Below are positions 18,522-29,199 of a DNA stretch of 39,160 bases, piece after piece. The DNA is from Sphingomonadales bacterium (GTDB lineage: Bacteria > Pseudomonadota > Alphaproteobacteria > Sphingomonadales > Sphingomonadaceae), in contig JAIEOM010000007.1 of the NCBI GenBank assembly GCA_019750455.1, forward strand, positions 1 to 39,160, written 5' to 3'. The position numbers and the translations under genes were made by a program. The notes beneath the pieces are model-generated. The model saw nothing but the letters and a program-made list of their open reading frames with translations, was not told the origin of the DNA and made no database searches. The first letter of the stretch is position 1; each line of letters opens with the position of its first letter.

Positions 18522-20071
18522 GCGCCAAATTCCTTGTTGAGTTCGCTCTGGAGCGCGGTGCGATCGATCTTGCCATTGGGGTTGAGGGGCATCGCCCCAC
18601 GCCAGTGGATCATCTGCGGCTGCATGAAATTGGGCAGGTCGCGCTGGAGCCGCTTGGCCAGCTCATCGCCGTGGCTCTCGTCTCCGCGCACCACCAGATG
18701 CACCGCCTGCCCCAATCGCGCGTGAGGCACACCCAGCGCCACCGCCTCGGCGGCAAGGCCCGTGGCCAGCGCGGCCTCCTCGATCTCCTGCGGGGAGATG
18801 CGGTTGCCCGCGCTCTTGATCATCGCATCGCGCCGCCCCGCGAAATAGAGCAGGCCGTCCGTATCGCGCCTGACCCGGTCGCCCGACCACACCGCCATCC
18901 CGCCATAATGCGAAGCCGCAGGCGCGGGCTTGAAGCGTTCCGCGGTGCGCTCCGGGTCCTGCCAGTATCCCTGCGCGACCAGCGGGCCGCAATGGACCAG
19001 CTCGCCCTCCTCGCCATCGGCGGCAACCTCGCCCGCATCGTTCACAACGAGAATCTCCGCAAAGGGGATCGCTGTGCCCATCGAGGTGGGGTGCGTATCG
19101 ACCAGCGAGGGATCGAGATAGGTCGAACGGAACGCCTCGGTCAGACCATACATCGGGAACAGCCGCGCCTGCGGGAACATGCCCCGAAGGCTGCGAACCA
19201 GATCCACTGTCAGCGCGCCGCCGCTATTGGTCAGCCGCCGCAAGGGCGCGCGCGCGTCCTCGGGCCATTCCGCCTCGACCAATTGCACCCACAGTGGCGG
19301 CACGGCGGCGAGTGTTGTCACCCCGTGCTTCGCGCAGGCCTTGGCGACATCCTTGGGGAACAGAAAATCGAGCGGCACCACGCTCCCGCCCGCGTACCAC
19401 GTGCTCAGCAGCTGGTTCTGCCCGTAATCGAAGGACAACGGCAGCACGGCCAGCGTCACATCATCGCGCTCCAGCCCGAGGTAATCCGCCACGCTCACCG
19501 CGCCCAGCCACATGTTGGCATGGCTGAGCATCACGCCCTTGGGACGCCCCGTGGAGCCGGACGTGTAAAGGATCGCCGCAAGTTCGTCCGGATCAGCCTG
19601 CGATGGCTCCAGCGCCAGCCCCGCGTCGTCCGCTGCCGCCAGCGCCTCGGCCTCGCCCAGGGCAGCACAGCCCGCGGGCAGATCGCCCGGCTCCAGCGAG
19701 GCGAGGCGCGATCCCGTGCCGATCAGCAGCCGCGTGGCGCTGTCGGCAAGGATGTGCGCGACCTGCGCGCGTTTCAGCAGCGGGTTGACCGGCACATGCA
19801 CCAGCCCGGCCCGCGCGGCGGCGAGCGGCAGCAGGCAGGTCAGCTCGCCCTTGGCCGCCCAGCTGGCGATGCGCGCGCCCTTGGCAGGCACCATCTGCGC
19901 CAGCCAAGCGGCAAGCCGCGCGACACGCTGTCTTAACTGATTGTGGTTAAGGGTCCCGTCCCGAAGCACCAGCGCCGGGTCCTCGCCCCGCCCCGCCGCC
20001 ACCGCCCGTTCGGCGATGTGGTCGAGCGGAAAGGCAGGGGGATCGGCGCGCGGGTGCATGGTTGGGAGCAT
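18518..20071 (-). CDS. AMP-forming acyl-CoA ligase, exosortase A system-associated
   Basis: AILYTSGSTGRPKGVMLSH and NPNGKIDRTAL motifs; alternative ATG at 20059. Confidence 0.92.
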   Translation of the reverse strand: MLPTMHPRADPPAFPLDHIAERAVAAGRGEDPALVLRDGTLNHNQLRQRVARLAAWLAQMVPAKGARIASWAAKGELTCLLPLAAARAGLVHVPVNPLLKRAQVAHILADSATRLLIGTGSRLASLEPGDLPAGCAALGEAEALAAADDAGLALEPSQADPDELAAILYTSGSTGRPKGVMLSHANMWLGAVSVADYLGLERDDVTLAVLPLSFDYGQNQLLSTWYAGGSVVPLDFLFPKDVAKACAKHGVTTLAAVPPLWVQLVEAEWPEDARAPLRRLTNSGGALTVDLVRSLRGMFPQARLFPMYGLTEAFRSTYLDPSLVDTHPTSMGTAIPFAEILVVNDAGEVAADGEEGELVHCGPLVAQGYWQDPERTAERFKPAPAASHYGGMAVWSGDRVRRDTDGLLYFAGRRDAMIKSAGNRISPQEIEEAALATGLAAEAVALGVPHARLGQAVHLVVRGDESHGDELAKRLQRDLPNFMQPQMIHWRGAMPLNPNGKIDRTALQSELNKEFGA

Positions 20072-20079
20072 TCTATCCT

Positions 20080-21051
20080 GTGATCGAAGCGCGGTATCAC
20101 GATAGCGTTAACGTCTTGCAAGCCCTGTGTGGTGCGCAGGCCGCTGCGCCCTTCGACCGCGCGGAGTGGTTTGCGCTGCTGGCAGAGACCGGGCTTGTCC
20201 CGCTGGTCGCCATCGCGAGTGACGCGGGCGAGACCGCCGCCCTCGCCCTGACCGAGGCGAACGGGCACATCACGCCCCTGCGCAACTGGTACAGCTTCAC
20301 CTGGCGCGAGCTGGCGCCTGCCGGCCCCGCCGGTGACCGGCTGCTGGAAGCCATCGCCCGACAGTTGAAGAGGCGCGGGCACCGCGTCACGCTGGAACCC
20401 GTGCCGGGGGAGGATGGCTCGGCAGACCGCCTCGCCCGCGCCTTTCGCGCTGCCGGGTGGCAGGTCGCGGTGGAGCCTTGCGACATCAACCACGTGCTCA
20501 ACGTCAGGGGGCGCAGCTTTGCCGAATACTGGGAAAGCCGCCCCGGCCCCCTGCGGACCACGCTGAAGCGCAAGGCCAAGAAGGTCGAGGTGGAAGTGCT
20601 CACCCGCTTCGATGCGGGCGTCTGGGCCGATTACGAGACGATCTACGCCGCCAGCTGGAAGCCCGCAGAGGATCAGCCCGCGATGCTGCGCGCCTTCGCC
20701 GAGGCCGAGGGCGCGGCGGGGCGTCTGCGCCTCGGCATCGCCCGCGCCGAAGGGTTGGCGGTCGCCGCGCAGGCATGGACGGTGGAGAACGGCACGGCCT
20801 ACATCCACAAGCTCGCCTATCTGGAAAGCCACAAGGCGCTGTCTGCGGGGACCACGCTGACCGCCGAACTGTTCCGCCATGTGATCGATGTGGACGGCGT
20901 GGCGCTGGTCGATTTCGGCACTGGCGACCAGAGCTACAAGGCTGACTGGATGGACGGGGTGCGCAAGCGGTTCCGCATCGATTGCCTCGATGCCGCCTCG
21001 CCCCGCGCGTGGTTGCCGCTTGCCAAGCGGATTTTGCGGCCCTGGCGCTGA
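20080..21051 (+). CDS. GNAT/BioF2-like acyltransferase, exosortase A system-associated
   Basis: AIARAEGLAVAAQAWTVENGTAYIHKLAYLESHKALSAGTTLTAELFRHVID; start uncertain (GTG 20080 or TTG 20062). Confidence 0.75.
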   Translation: MIEARYHDSVNVLQALCGAQAAAPFDRAEWFALLAETGLVPLVAIASDAGETAALALTEANGHITPLRNWYSFTWRELAPAGPAGDRLLEAIARQLKRRGHRVTLEPVPGEDGSADRLARAFRAAGWQVAVEPCDINHVLNVRGRSFAEYWESRPGPLRTTLKRKAKKVEVEVLTRFDAGVWADYETIYAASWKPAEDQPAMLRAFAEAEGAAGRLRLGIARAEGLAVAAQAWTVENGTAYIHKLAYLESHKALSAGTTLTAELFRHVIDVDGVALVDFGTGDQSYKADWMDGVRKRFRIDCLDAASPRAWLPLAKRILRPWR

Positions 21052-21152
21052 CCGGCCGCGCCCGGGCATGAGGGCTGCAAAACTTGCACCTCGCCCCGCG
21101 CATGGCTAAGCCCCGCCGCCACGGCACGACAACAGGGACTTTTGCACAGCCG

Positions 21153-21437
21153 ATGACCATTTCGCACGACCTGGACGAAGCTGGCCTTGACCGCGAACTC
21201 AAGGGCTTGATCGCCGATGTGCTGGGCCTCGATCCGGCGCAGGCGGAGGCTTTCGGGCCGGAGTCGGGCCTGTTCGGTCACCTGCCCGAACTGGATTCGA
21301 TGGCAGTCGCCGGGCTGCTGACCGAGATGGAAGACCGGCTGGGCATCGTTATCGAGGATGACGATGTCGATGGCGAGATGCTTGAAACCTATGGCGGGCT
21401 GCTGGCCTTCGCCAAGGCCAAGCTAGACCCCCGCTAG
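21153..21437 (+). CDS. Acyl carrier protein, exosortase A system-associated
   Basis: About 94 aa, phosphopantetheine site LPELDSMAVAGLLTEME. Confidence 0.9.
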   Translation: MTISHDLDEAGLDRELKGLIADVLGLDPAQAEAFGPESGLFGHLPELDSMAVAGLLTEMEDRLGIVIEDDDVDGEMLETYGGLLAFAKAKLDPR

Positions 21438-21480
21438 CCCCCTTCCAGACCCCTCCAGACCCGGCCCAGACCCCCCTCAG
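21424..21480. repeat. C-rich phased element, copy A
   Basis: tagacccccgctagcccccttccagacccctccagacccggcccagacccccc; C-runs start at 21428, 21438, 21450, 21460, 21471. First 31 nt match copy B at 28/31 without gaps. Confidence 0.8.
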
Positions 21481-21493
21481 GGTATCCTCCAGA

Positions 21494-22183
21494 GTGATTT
21501 TCACGTGGAACACACCGGCCCGTGACGGGAAGGACGGCAGCGAGGAAATGCTGCTCGCCTTTGATCGCGGGCGGCCGGTCAGGGTGCTCGTGTGCCCGGC
21601 ATGGTTCGACGAAGCAAACAAGCTGCGACGCTTCACCGTAGAGGTGATGCGGCGGCTGGACAGCGCCGGGATCGACAGCCTTTTGCCAGATCTACCCGGC
21701 TGCAACGAGAGCATGGTTCCGCTTGCGGAACAGACGCTTGAGGGGTGGCGTTCAACCATGGCCGCAGCTGCGGGAGCCTTGCGCGCGACCCATGTTCTCG
21801 CCATCCGCGCCGGAGCTCTGGTTGCGCCCGAGGGGCTGCCCGGCTGGCACTATGCCGCCCAAAGCGGGCCGAAACTCCTGCGCGGCATGATCCGCGCCCG
21901 CACCATCGCCGCGCGCGAGGCTGGAATTTTCGAGACTTCCGAGGACCTTATGGCGCAGGGCCGGGCCGCCGGCCTTGTCCTTGGCGGCTGGTCCATCGGC
22001 GGTGCCATGTTCGCCGCGCTGGAAAGCGCCGAGCCCGCCCTCGGCCCCGGCCAGTCCGACATCGCCCAGAGCACGGTGGGCGGCCCCGGCCCGTGGCTGC
22101 GTGCCGAACCAGGCGAGGATGCAGGTCAGGCCGGACGGCTCGCCGCGCTGATCGACGAAAGTGTCGGGAATCCAGCACCGTGA
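21494..22183 (+). CDS. Alpha/beta-hydrolase-like protein, probably exosortase A system-associated (hydrolase 2-like)
   Basis: VRVLVCPAWFDEANKLRRFTVEVMRRLDSAGIDSLLPDLPGCNES; GTG start overlapping a parS-like site; GTGA overlap with the next gene. Confidence 0.6.
   Translation: MIFTWNTPARDGKDGSEEMLLAFDRGRPVRVLVCPAWFDEANKLRRFTVEVMRRLDSAGIDSLLPDLPGCNESMVPLAEQTLEGWRSTMAAAAGALRATHVLAIRAGALVAPEGLPGWHYAAQSGPKLLRGMIRARTIAAREAGIFETSEDLMAQGRAAGLVLGGWSIGGAMFAALESAEPALGPGQSDIAQSTVGGPGPWLRAEPGEDAGQAGRLAALIDESVGNPAP
21497..21512 (-). other. parS-like ParB-binding site, copy A (14/16)
   Basis: Minus strand TGTTCCACGTGAAAAT; differs from TGTTCCACGTGAAACA only in the last two bases. Confidence 0.55.
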
Positions 22184-22980
22184 CCCGTCTTTCGCACACC
22201 TTCGGCTGCGGCAGCCTGTTGCTGGCAGGCACGCTCGATACCGCGCCCGGTACCACGGGATTGCTGATCGTCAGCGGCGGGAACGAGATCCGCGCCGGTG
22301 CCTTCGGCGGTCAGGCCGACATGGCCGCGCGGATCGCCGCCGCGGGGTTTCCGGTGTTCCGCTTCGACCGTCGCGGCGTCGGTGACAGCGAAGGCGAGAA
22401 CCGCGGGTTTCGTCATTCAGCCAAGGACTTGAGCGCCGCGATTGAGGCCTTCCGTGCGATGGTTCCGCAGCTGTCGCGGGTGGTCGCTTTCGGCAATTGC
22501 GATGCGGCCTCGGCCCTGATGTTGGCGAAGGGTGCAGGGGTCGATGCGCTGGTGCTGTCCAACCCGTGGACCATCGAACAGGGCGAAGGCGGGCCAGACC
22601 ATAGCGGCGCGCACAGTACCCCTCCCCCCGCCGCGATCCGTTCCCGCTATCTCGAGAAGCTGACGAATCCGCGCGAAATCATGCGATTGATTGGCGGAGG
22701 TGTCGATCTGCGCAAACTCGGTCGCGGGGTGATCCATGCGCTGAAGCCGCCCCCGCCGCCCTCCAGCCTCGCGCAGGACATGGCCGCGGGTCTGGCGGAA
22801 TTCGGCGGGAAGGTCGCGATCCTCCTCGCCACAGCAGATCGCACCGCGCAGGTCTTTGAAGCGGCATGGGACAGGAACGATCCCCGCATCCGCCGCTGCG
22901 AGGGCGCGGGCCACGCCTATGTCGAGCCCGAACACCGCACCTGGCTGGAAGCGCAACTGCTTGAAATGCTGCGCACTTAA
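22180..22980 (+). CDS. Hydrolase 1, exosortase A system-associated (alpha/beta hydrolase)
   Basis: TGLLIVSGGNEIRAGAFGGQADMAARIAAAGFPVFRFDRRGVGDSEGENRGF; GTG start. Confidence 0.85.
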   Translation: MTRLSHTFGCGSLLLAGTLDTAPGTTGLLIVSGGNEIRAGAFGGQADMAARIAAAGFPVFRFDRRGVGDSEGENRGFRHSAKDLSAAIEAFRAMVPQLSRVVAFGNCDAASALMLAKGAGVDALVLSNPWTIEQGEGGPDHSGAHSTPPPAAIRSRYLEKLTNPREIMRLIGGGVDLRKLGRGVIHALKPPPPPSSLAQDMAAGLAEFGGKVAILLATADRTAQVFEAAWDRNDPRIRRCEGAGHAYVEPEHRTWLEAQLLEMLRT

Positions 22981-24185
22981 CGCTCGAAAAGGCTTACCAG
23001 CTCGACATGGGTCGACCAGCGGAACTGGCCCACGGGGCGGAGTTGGGTCAGCCGGAAACCGGCCTCCCGCAGGGCCGCAGCATCACGCGCCCAGCTGGCG
23101 GGATTGCAGCTGACATAGACCACGCGAGAGAGCTTGCTCGCCGCGATTTCAGCGACCTGCGCCCGCGCTCCGGCCCGCGGCGGATCGAGCAGCACCGCAT
23201 CGAAGCGGTTGAGCTCGGCCGGTTGCAAGGGCGAGCGGAACAGATCGCGGTGCAGCGCCAGCACCTGCCCGCCGCTTCGCGCTCCGGCAGCCTTGCAAGC
23301 GAGGTGCGCGGCCTGATCGGCCTCGACCGCAAGCACCTTGCGCCCGACCGTCTCCCCCACGCGCAGCCCGAAAGCGAAGGTGCCAAGCCCGGCGAAGAGA
23401 TCCGCCACCATCCGCGATCCCTCCAGCCAGGCGGCGGCATCGGCGAGCATCCGGCTTTCCGCATCCTGCGTCGCCTGAAGGAAGGCACCGGGCGGCAGGC
23501 CGACTGGCACGCCCGCTAGCGTCACGGTCACGGGCACCGGCTCCCACACCGTTTCCGGGCCGTAGCCCTGATCGAAGGAAAGGCGCGCAAGCCCTTGTTC
23601 CCGGGCGAAATCCAGTGCCGCCTCGGTCGGCCCAAGCCCCTCCATCGGGAAGTGCGAAAGGCTGGCCTCCACACCCTGATCGGCCAGCGTCAGATCAATG
23701 CCGACCATTGCCTTGGGTCCATGGGCGGCCACAAACGCCCGCAGCGGCGCGATCAGCGTGGTCAGCGCGGGATGCAGCACCGGACACTCGGCCAGATCGA
23801 CTACGCGGTGCGATCCGCCCTCGCGATAGCCCAGCACTGCACCCTTGGCAGTCCGCAGCCCGTGCAACCCCGCGCGGCGGCGGCTGTGGGGGGGCGAGAG
23901 GTGGACGGGGAGCAGTTCGGCAGGCTCCAGCCCTTGCCCGCTCGCGGCGTTCACAACCCGGTCGCGGACAAAATCAGAAACTGCATTATCGTCAGCATTT
24001 TGCAGCTGGCACCCGCCACAATTGGTGAAGTGCCGACAGGGTGCCGCCTGATGGTTCGGCCCGGGCGTGACGTTGCCCGCCTCGTCCACCCTGTCCCCCG
24101 GCACGGCGCGCGCGACATGGCGGCCCGAGGGGGTTACGCCGTCACCCTTGGCGGCAATGCGGATAATCTGTTCGGAAAGGCTCAC
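22977..24185 (-). CDS. TrmA/RlmD-type class I SAM RNA (uracil-5-)-methyltransferase
   Basis: CRHFTNCGGCQLQ Fe-S cysteines, DLFAGLGTFAF, DAVLLDPPRAGA, VVYVSCNPASWARD; GTG start. Confidence 0.9.
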   Translation of the reverse strand: MSLSEQIIRIAAKGDGVTPSGRHVARAVPGDRVDEAGNVTPGPNHQAAPCRHFTNCGGCQLQNADDNAVSDFVRDRVVNAASGQGLEPAELLPVHLSPPHSRRRAGLHGLRTAKGAVLGYREGGSHRVVDLAECPVLHPALTTLIAPLRAFVAAHGPKAMVGIDLTLADQGVEASLSHFPMEGLGPTEAALDFAREQGLARLSFDQGYGPETVWEPVPVTVTLAGVPVGLPPGAFLQATQDAESRMLADAAAWLEGSRMVADLFAGLGTFAFGLRVGETVGRKVLAVEADQAAHLACKAAGARSGGQVLALHRDLFRSPLQPAELNRFDAVLLDPPRAGARAQVAEIAASKLSRVVYVSCNPASWARDAAALREAGFRLTQLRPVGQFRWSTHVELVSLFER

Positions 24186-25570
24186 ACACAGGCCGCTAGC
24201 GCCGCAGACACTGCTTGCGCAAGGGCCGATGGCGTGAAAGCCGGGCCAGCCCGCCGCGCCGCCTCTGCGTGGAGCCACACGGCCTCGCAGGCAGCGGTGA
24301 AGGGATCGCGGCCTGTCGCCATCCGGCTCGCGGCAATTCCGGCCAGCACATCGCCCGTTCCGGCGACCGACAGCCAGGACGGCGCGGGCGGTGCCAGCGC
24401 GAGCCTGCCATCAGGCGCGGCAATGCAGGTATCCGGCCCCTTGGCGAGGACCACCATGCCACTGACCTTCGCCAGTGCCAGTGTGCGGGCGCGGCGCCCT
24501 TCAGCAATGATGCCGAAACTGCGGCACAGGGCCTCCAGCTCGCCATCGTGCGGCGTCGCCAGCACAGGCCGGCCCTCGGGCAGCATCCCGGGCGCGAGCA
24601 GCATCAGCGCGTCAGCGTCGATCACCACTGCGCGGGATTGGGCGAGCGCCTCGGTCAGCGTCATTTGCGCGCCCTCCCCGCGTCCGAGGCCGGGACCGAC
24701 CAGCACCGCGGCGAGGCGGGTGTCGGCCAGAGCCTCGGGCAGCGGCGCCGTGTCGGTCACCACGTCGGGGGGCGTGCGCGGGTCGGCGGTGGGCACGAGG
24801 AGCTTCACATAGCCCGCCCCCGCATGCTGGGCTGCGGCGGCCGCCAGCAGGCTCGCCCCCGGCATGGCGCCGCCGACGATACCGAGCAGCCCGCGCCGAT
24901 ACTTGTGGCTGTCCGCAGCAGGCGCGGGGATGCGGGGGCGCGCGATGAGCTGTGCCGCCCTCTCGACCGGGCCAATCCCGATCGGCACGAGCCGCATCTG
25001 CCCCATCAAGGCGCGGCCCGGCAGGCTCCAATGGGCATATTTCCATGCCCCCAGCGCCAGCGTCAGATCAAAGGCGGGCAGGCGCTCGTTCAGCACCACG
25101 CTACTGTCTGTCGCGATTCCGGAGGGCAGATCCACCGCCACGGACAAGCGGTGCCGCGCCGCCAGATCGCGCAGCAGCAGCGCGTGTTCGGGGATCAGCG
25201 GTCGGGCAAGACCAGAGCCGAACAGGCAATCGACGAAGACCTCCCCGCTCGCCCCGGCCGCTGTGCCGACAGGGCCATTCCACCGTGCGCGGGCATCCTT
25301 CGCCGCCTCGGTCTTCGGGGCGAGCGGGGCGATGACCGTCACCGCGTTGCCTGCCTCGCGCAAGGCACGGGCGATGACATAGCCATCCCCGCCATTATTG
25401 CCGGGGCCGCACAGGACGGTGACCGCCCGTCCCGCCGCGACGCGGCGAATCCACTCAGCCGCGCCGCCCGCGGCAATTTCCATCAGCGCGCCAACCGTGG
25501 TCCCCATGTCGAACAGCGCCTGCTCGGCAGCGCGCATCTGTCCGGCGGTGAGGACCTGAGCGAGGGTCAC
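24182..25570 (-). CDS. nnr: Bifunctional NAD(P)H-hydrate epimerase / ADP-dependent dehydratase
   Basis: N-terminal YjeF_N (CGPGNNGGDGYVIARAL) and C-terminal kinase-like domain (TPHDGELEAL, VAGTGDVLAGIAA). Confidence 0.92.
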   Translation of the reverse strand: MTLAQVLTAGQMRAAEQALFDMGTTVGALMEIAAGGAAEWIRRVAAGRAVTVLCGPGNNGGDGYVIARALREAGNAVTVIAPLAPKTEAAKDARARWNGPVGTAAGASGEVFVDCLFGSGLARPLIPEHALLLRDLAARHRLSVAVDLPSGIATDSSVVLNERLPAFDLTLALGAWKYAHWSLPGRALMGQMRLVPIGIGPVERAAQLIARPRIPAPAADSHKYRRGLLGIVGGAMPGASLLAAAAAQHAGAGYVKLLVPTADPRTPPDVVTDTAPLPEALADTRLAAVLVGPGLGRGEGAQMTLTEALAQSRAVVIDADALMLLAPGMLPEGRPVLATPHDGELEALCRSFGIIAEGRRARTLALAKVSGMVVLAKGPDTCIAAPDGRLALAPPAPSWLSVAGTGDVLAGIAASRMATGRDPFTAACEAVWLHAEAARRAGPAFTPSALAQAVSAALAACV

Positions 25571-25900
25571 GGTGCGGGCGGGGCGGGCGGTTCGCGCGAG
25601 ATGCGGTAGCGGTCCGGACCGATAGCGAACTGCACCGCGCCCGCGCCCTGTCCCTCCTCGATTACCAGCGGTTCGGCCCCGTCAAGCGGGGTGACCGCGC
25701 CGGAGGCCGGATCGATGCTGACGCGCCGGAAGCCGCCATCGGGGTGATGCAGAACCACCTCGGTCGAACCCGCCACACGCTCAAGCGTGCAGACCTCGGC
25801 AAAATCGGCATCGCCGCCGATGGCGCAGGCGATGGTATCGCCCGCAGGCGCGGGGCTTCCCGCGCCGCATCCCGCCAGCGCAGCAATCGCAGCGAGCGCG

Positions 25901-25920
<20 letters not shown>
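25567..25920 (-). CDS. Small putative lipoprotein of unknown function
   Basis: [21 protein letters not shown] lipobox; about 117 aa; 20 bp overlap with the ilvD 3' end. Confidence 0.7.
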
Positions 25921-27622
<1,702 letters not shown>

Positions 27623-27664
27623 AAGATTTCCTGAAGGAGCGGGTTTGTGAAACGCCCCCTGCCT

Positions 27665-28381
27665 TCAGGCAAGCGCCGACGCAACCCTTTGCGCAATATC
27701 TGCCAATATTGCGGCCCAGCGGCAGTTATCGGCGGGGGTGGCCACAAGGTCCTGCCGCAGCTCGATGCCGAGATAGGCGCGACCCGCAGCCTCGGCATGG
27801 CGGTTCATGGTGTAATTGAGATCGCGCCCCGAATAGGGGAGATTGTCGCCCACCATCAGCCCCTCGGCCTCCAGTAGCGGGATCGCGATGCGGGCGGCGC
27901 GATCGTCCTGATTGTAGAGCACCCCCACCTCCCACGGCCTTGCGGCATCCGAGGTTTCAAGGCGCGGGGTGAAGCTGTGAAGCGAGAGAATCAGCGCCGG
28001 TGGGGCCGCTTCCAGCCATTTGGAAAGCGCAGTGTGATAGGGGCGGTGGAAGCGGGCGAGCCGCGCCTCACGGTCCGCGCCGAAATTGCCGGGGATGGGG
28101 TGCCCGTCGCTCTCGGGCGGAACGAGGCCGGGGGCGGTTTCTTCGCGGTTGAGGTCGCACACGAGGCGGCTGACGGCGGCGATGTGGGCGGGGATGGCGT
28201 GATCCTTCGCCAGCAATTCGGCGATCGCCTCGGTGCCGACGTCGAGGGCGATGTGCTCGTGGAGCAGATACTCGGGGATGCCGAGATCGATGTCAGCGGG
28301 TACGGCGTTGGAGGCGTGATCGGCGACCAGCACGATCCCGCCGGGGGTGGGCGTGCCGATCTGGCGGAAGACTTCGTTCAC
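27665..28381 (-). CDS. N-formylglutamate amidohydrolase
   Basis: GIVLVADHASNAVPADI, CDLNREET, ILSLHSFTPRLE, GIELRQDL; GTG start overlapping the ispE stop. Confidence 0.9.
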   Translation of the reverse strand: MNEVFRQIGTPTPGGIVLVADHASNAVPADIDLGIPEYLLHEHIALDVGTEAIAELLAKDHAIPAHIAAVSRLVCDLNREETAPGLVPPESDGHPIPGNFGADREARLARFHRPYHTALSKWLEAAPPALILSLHSFTPRLETSDAARPWEVGVLYNQDDRAARIAIPLLEAEGLMVGDNLPYSGRDLNYTMNRHAEAAGRAYLGIELRQDLVATPADNCRWAAILADIAQRVASALA

Positions 28382-29178
28382 CGCAGCCGCCCCGCCATGG
28401 TCCACCACGCGGACGGCATGGTAGCCGCCGCCGCATCGCGGGCCTCGGGCGTATCGTAGAGCGCAAAGCAGGTCGCGCCGGAGCCGGACATGCGGGCGAG
28501 CCACGGGTTGGTGGCTTGCAGCGCCGCGAGCACCTCGGCGATCACCGGGCAGAGCGAAATGGCGGGGGCTTCGAGATCGTTGCGCCCTTCCCTAGCAATC
28601 TTCGAGGCTGGGCCTTCGGGGAGCGCACCGCGATCCTCGCCATCCCACGCCTTGAACACGGGGCCGGTCGAGAGCGGCACGCGCGGGTTGACCAGCAGGA
28701 CGGGGGTTCCGGCGAGGTCGTCCTCGACGCTCTCCTGCTCGGTGCCGGTGCCGGTGCCGATATGGGTGCGGCTGAGCACGCAGGCAGGCACATCCGCGCC
28801 GAGCTTGGCCGCGCGCGCCTGCCAGTCGTCCGGCAGGCCGTGCAAGGCCTCGACCATCCGGAACACCGCCCCCGCATCCGCCGACCCGCCGCCGAGACCA
28901 GCCGCGACGGGCAGGTTCTTCTCCAGCGTCACCGCAAGGCCCTGCGTGCGCGGGAGGGCGTTCAGCGCGCGGGCGACGAGGTTATCGAAAGGATTGTCCA
29001 GCCCGCCCGCAAACTCGCCCAGCGTGGTGACGCTGTCCTGCGTGGCCGGCTTTGCCGTCAGTACATCGCCCGCATCGACAAAGGCGAACAGGGTTTCAAG
29101 CTCGTGATACCCGTCCTCCCGCCGCCTGCGAACATGCAGCGCGAGGTTGATCTTGGCGTAGGCGGTTTCGGTCAACAC
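28378..29178 (-). CDS. ispE: 4-diphosphocytidyl-2-C-methyl-D-erythritol kinase
   Basis: AYAKINLALHVRRRREDGYHELETLF, NLPVAAGLGGGSADAGA GHMP motif. Confidence 0.96.
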   Translation of the reverse strand: MLTETAYAKINLALHVRRRREDGYHELETLFAFVDAGDVLTAKPATQDSVTTLGEFAGGLDNPFDNLVARALNALPRTQGLAVTLEKNLPVAAGLGGGSADAGAVFRMVEALHGLPDDWQARAAKLGADVPACVLSRTHIGTGTGTEQESVEDDLAGTPVLLVNPRVPLSTGPVFKAWDGEDRGALPEGPASKIAREGRNDLEAPAISLCPVIAEVLAALQATNPWLARMSGSGATCFALYDTPEARDAAAATMPSAWWTMAGRLR

Positions 29179-29199
29179 AACGAGATAGGCATGGCTGGG

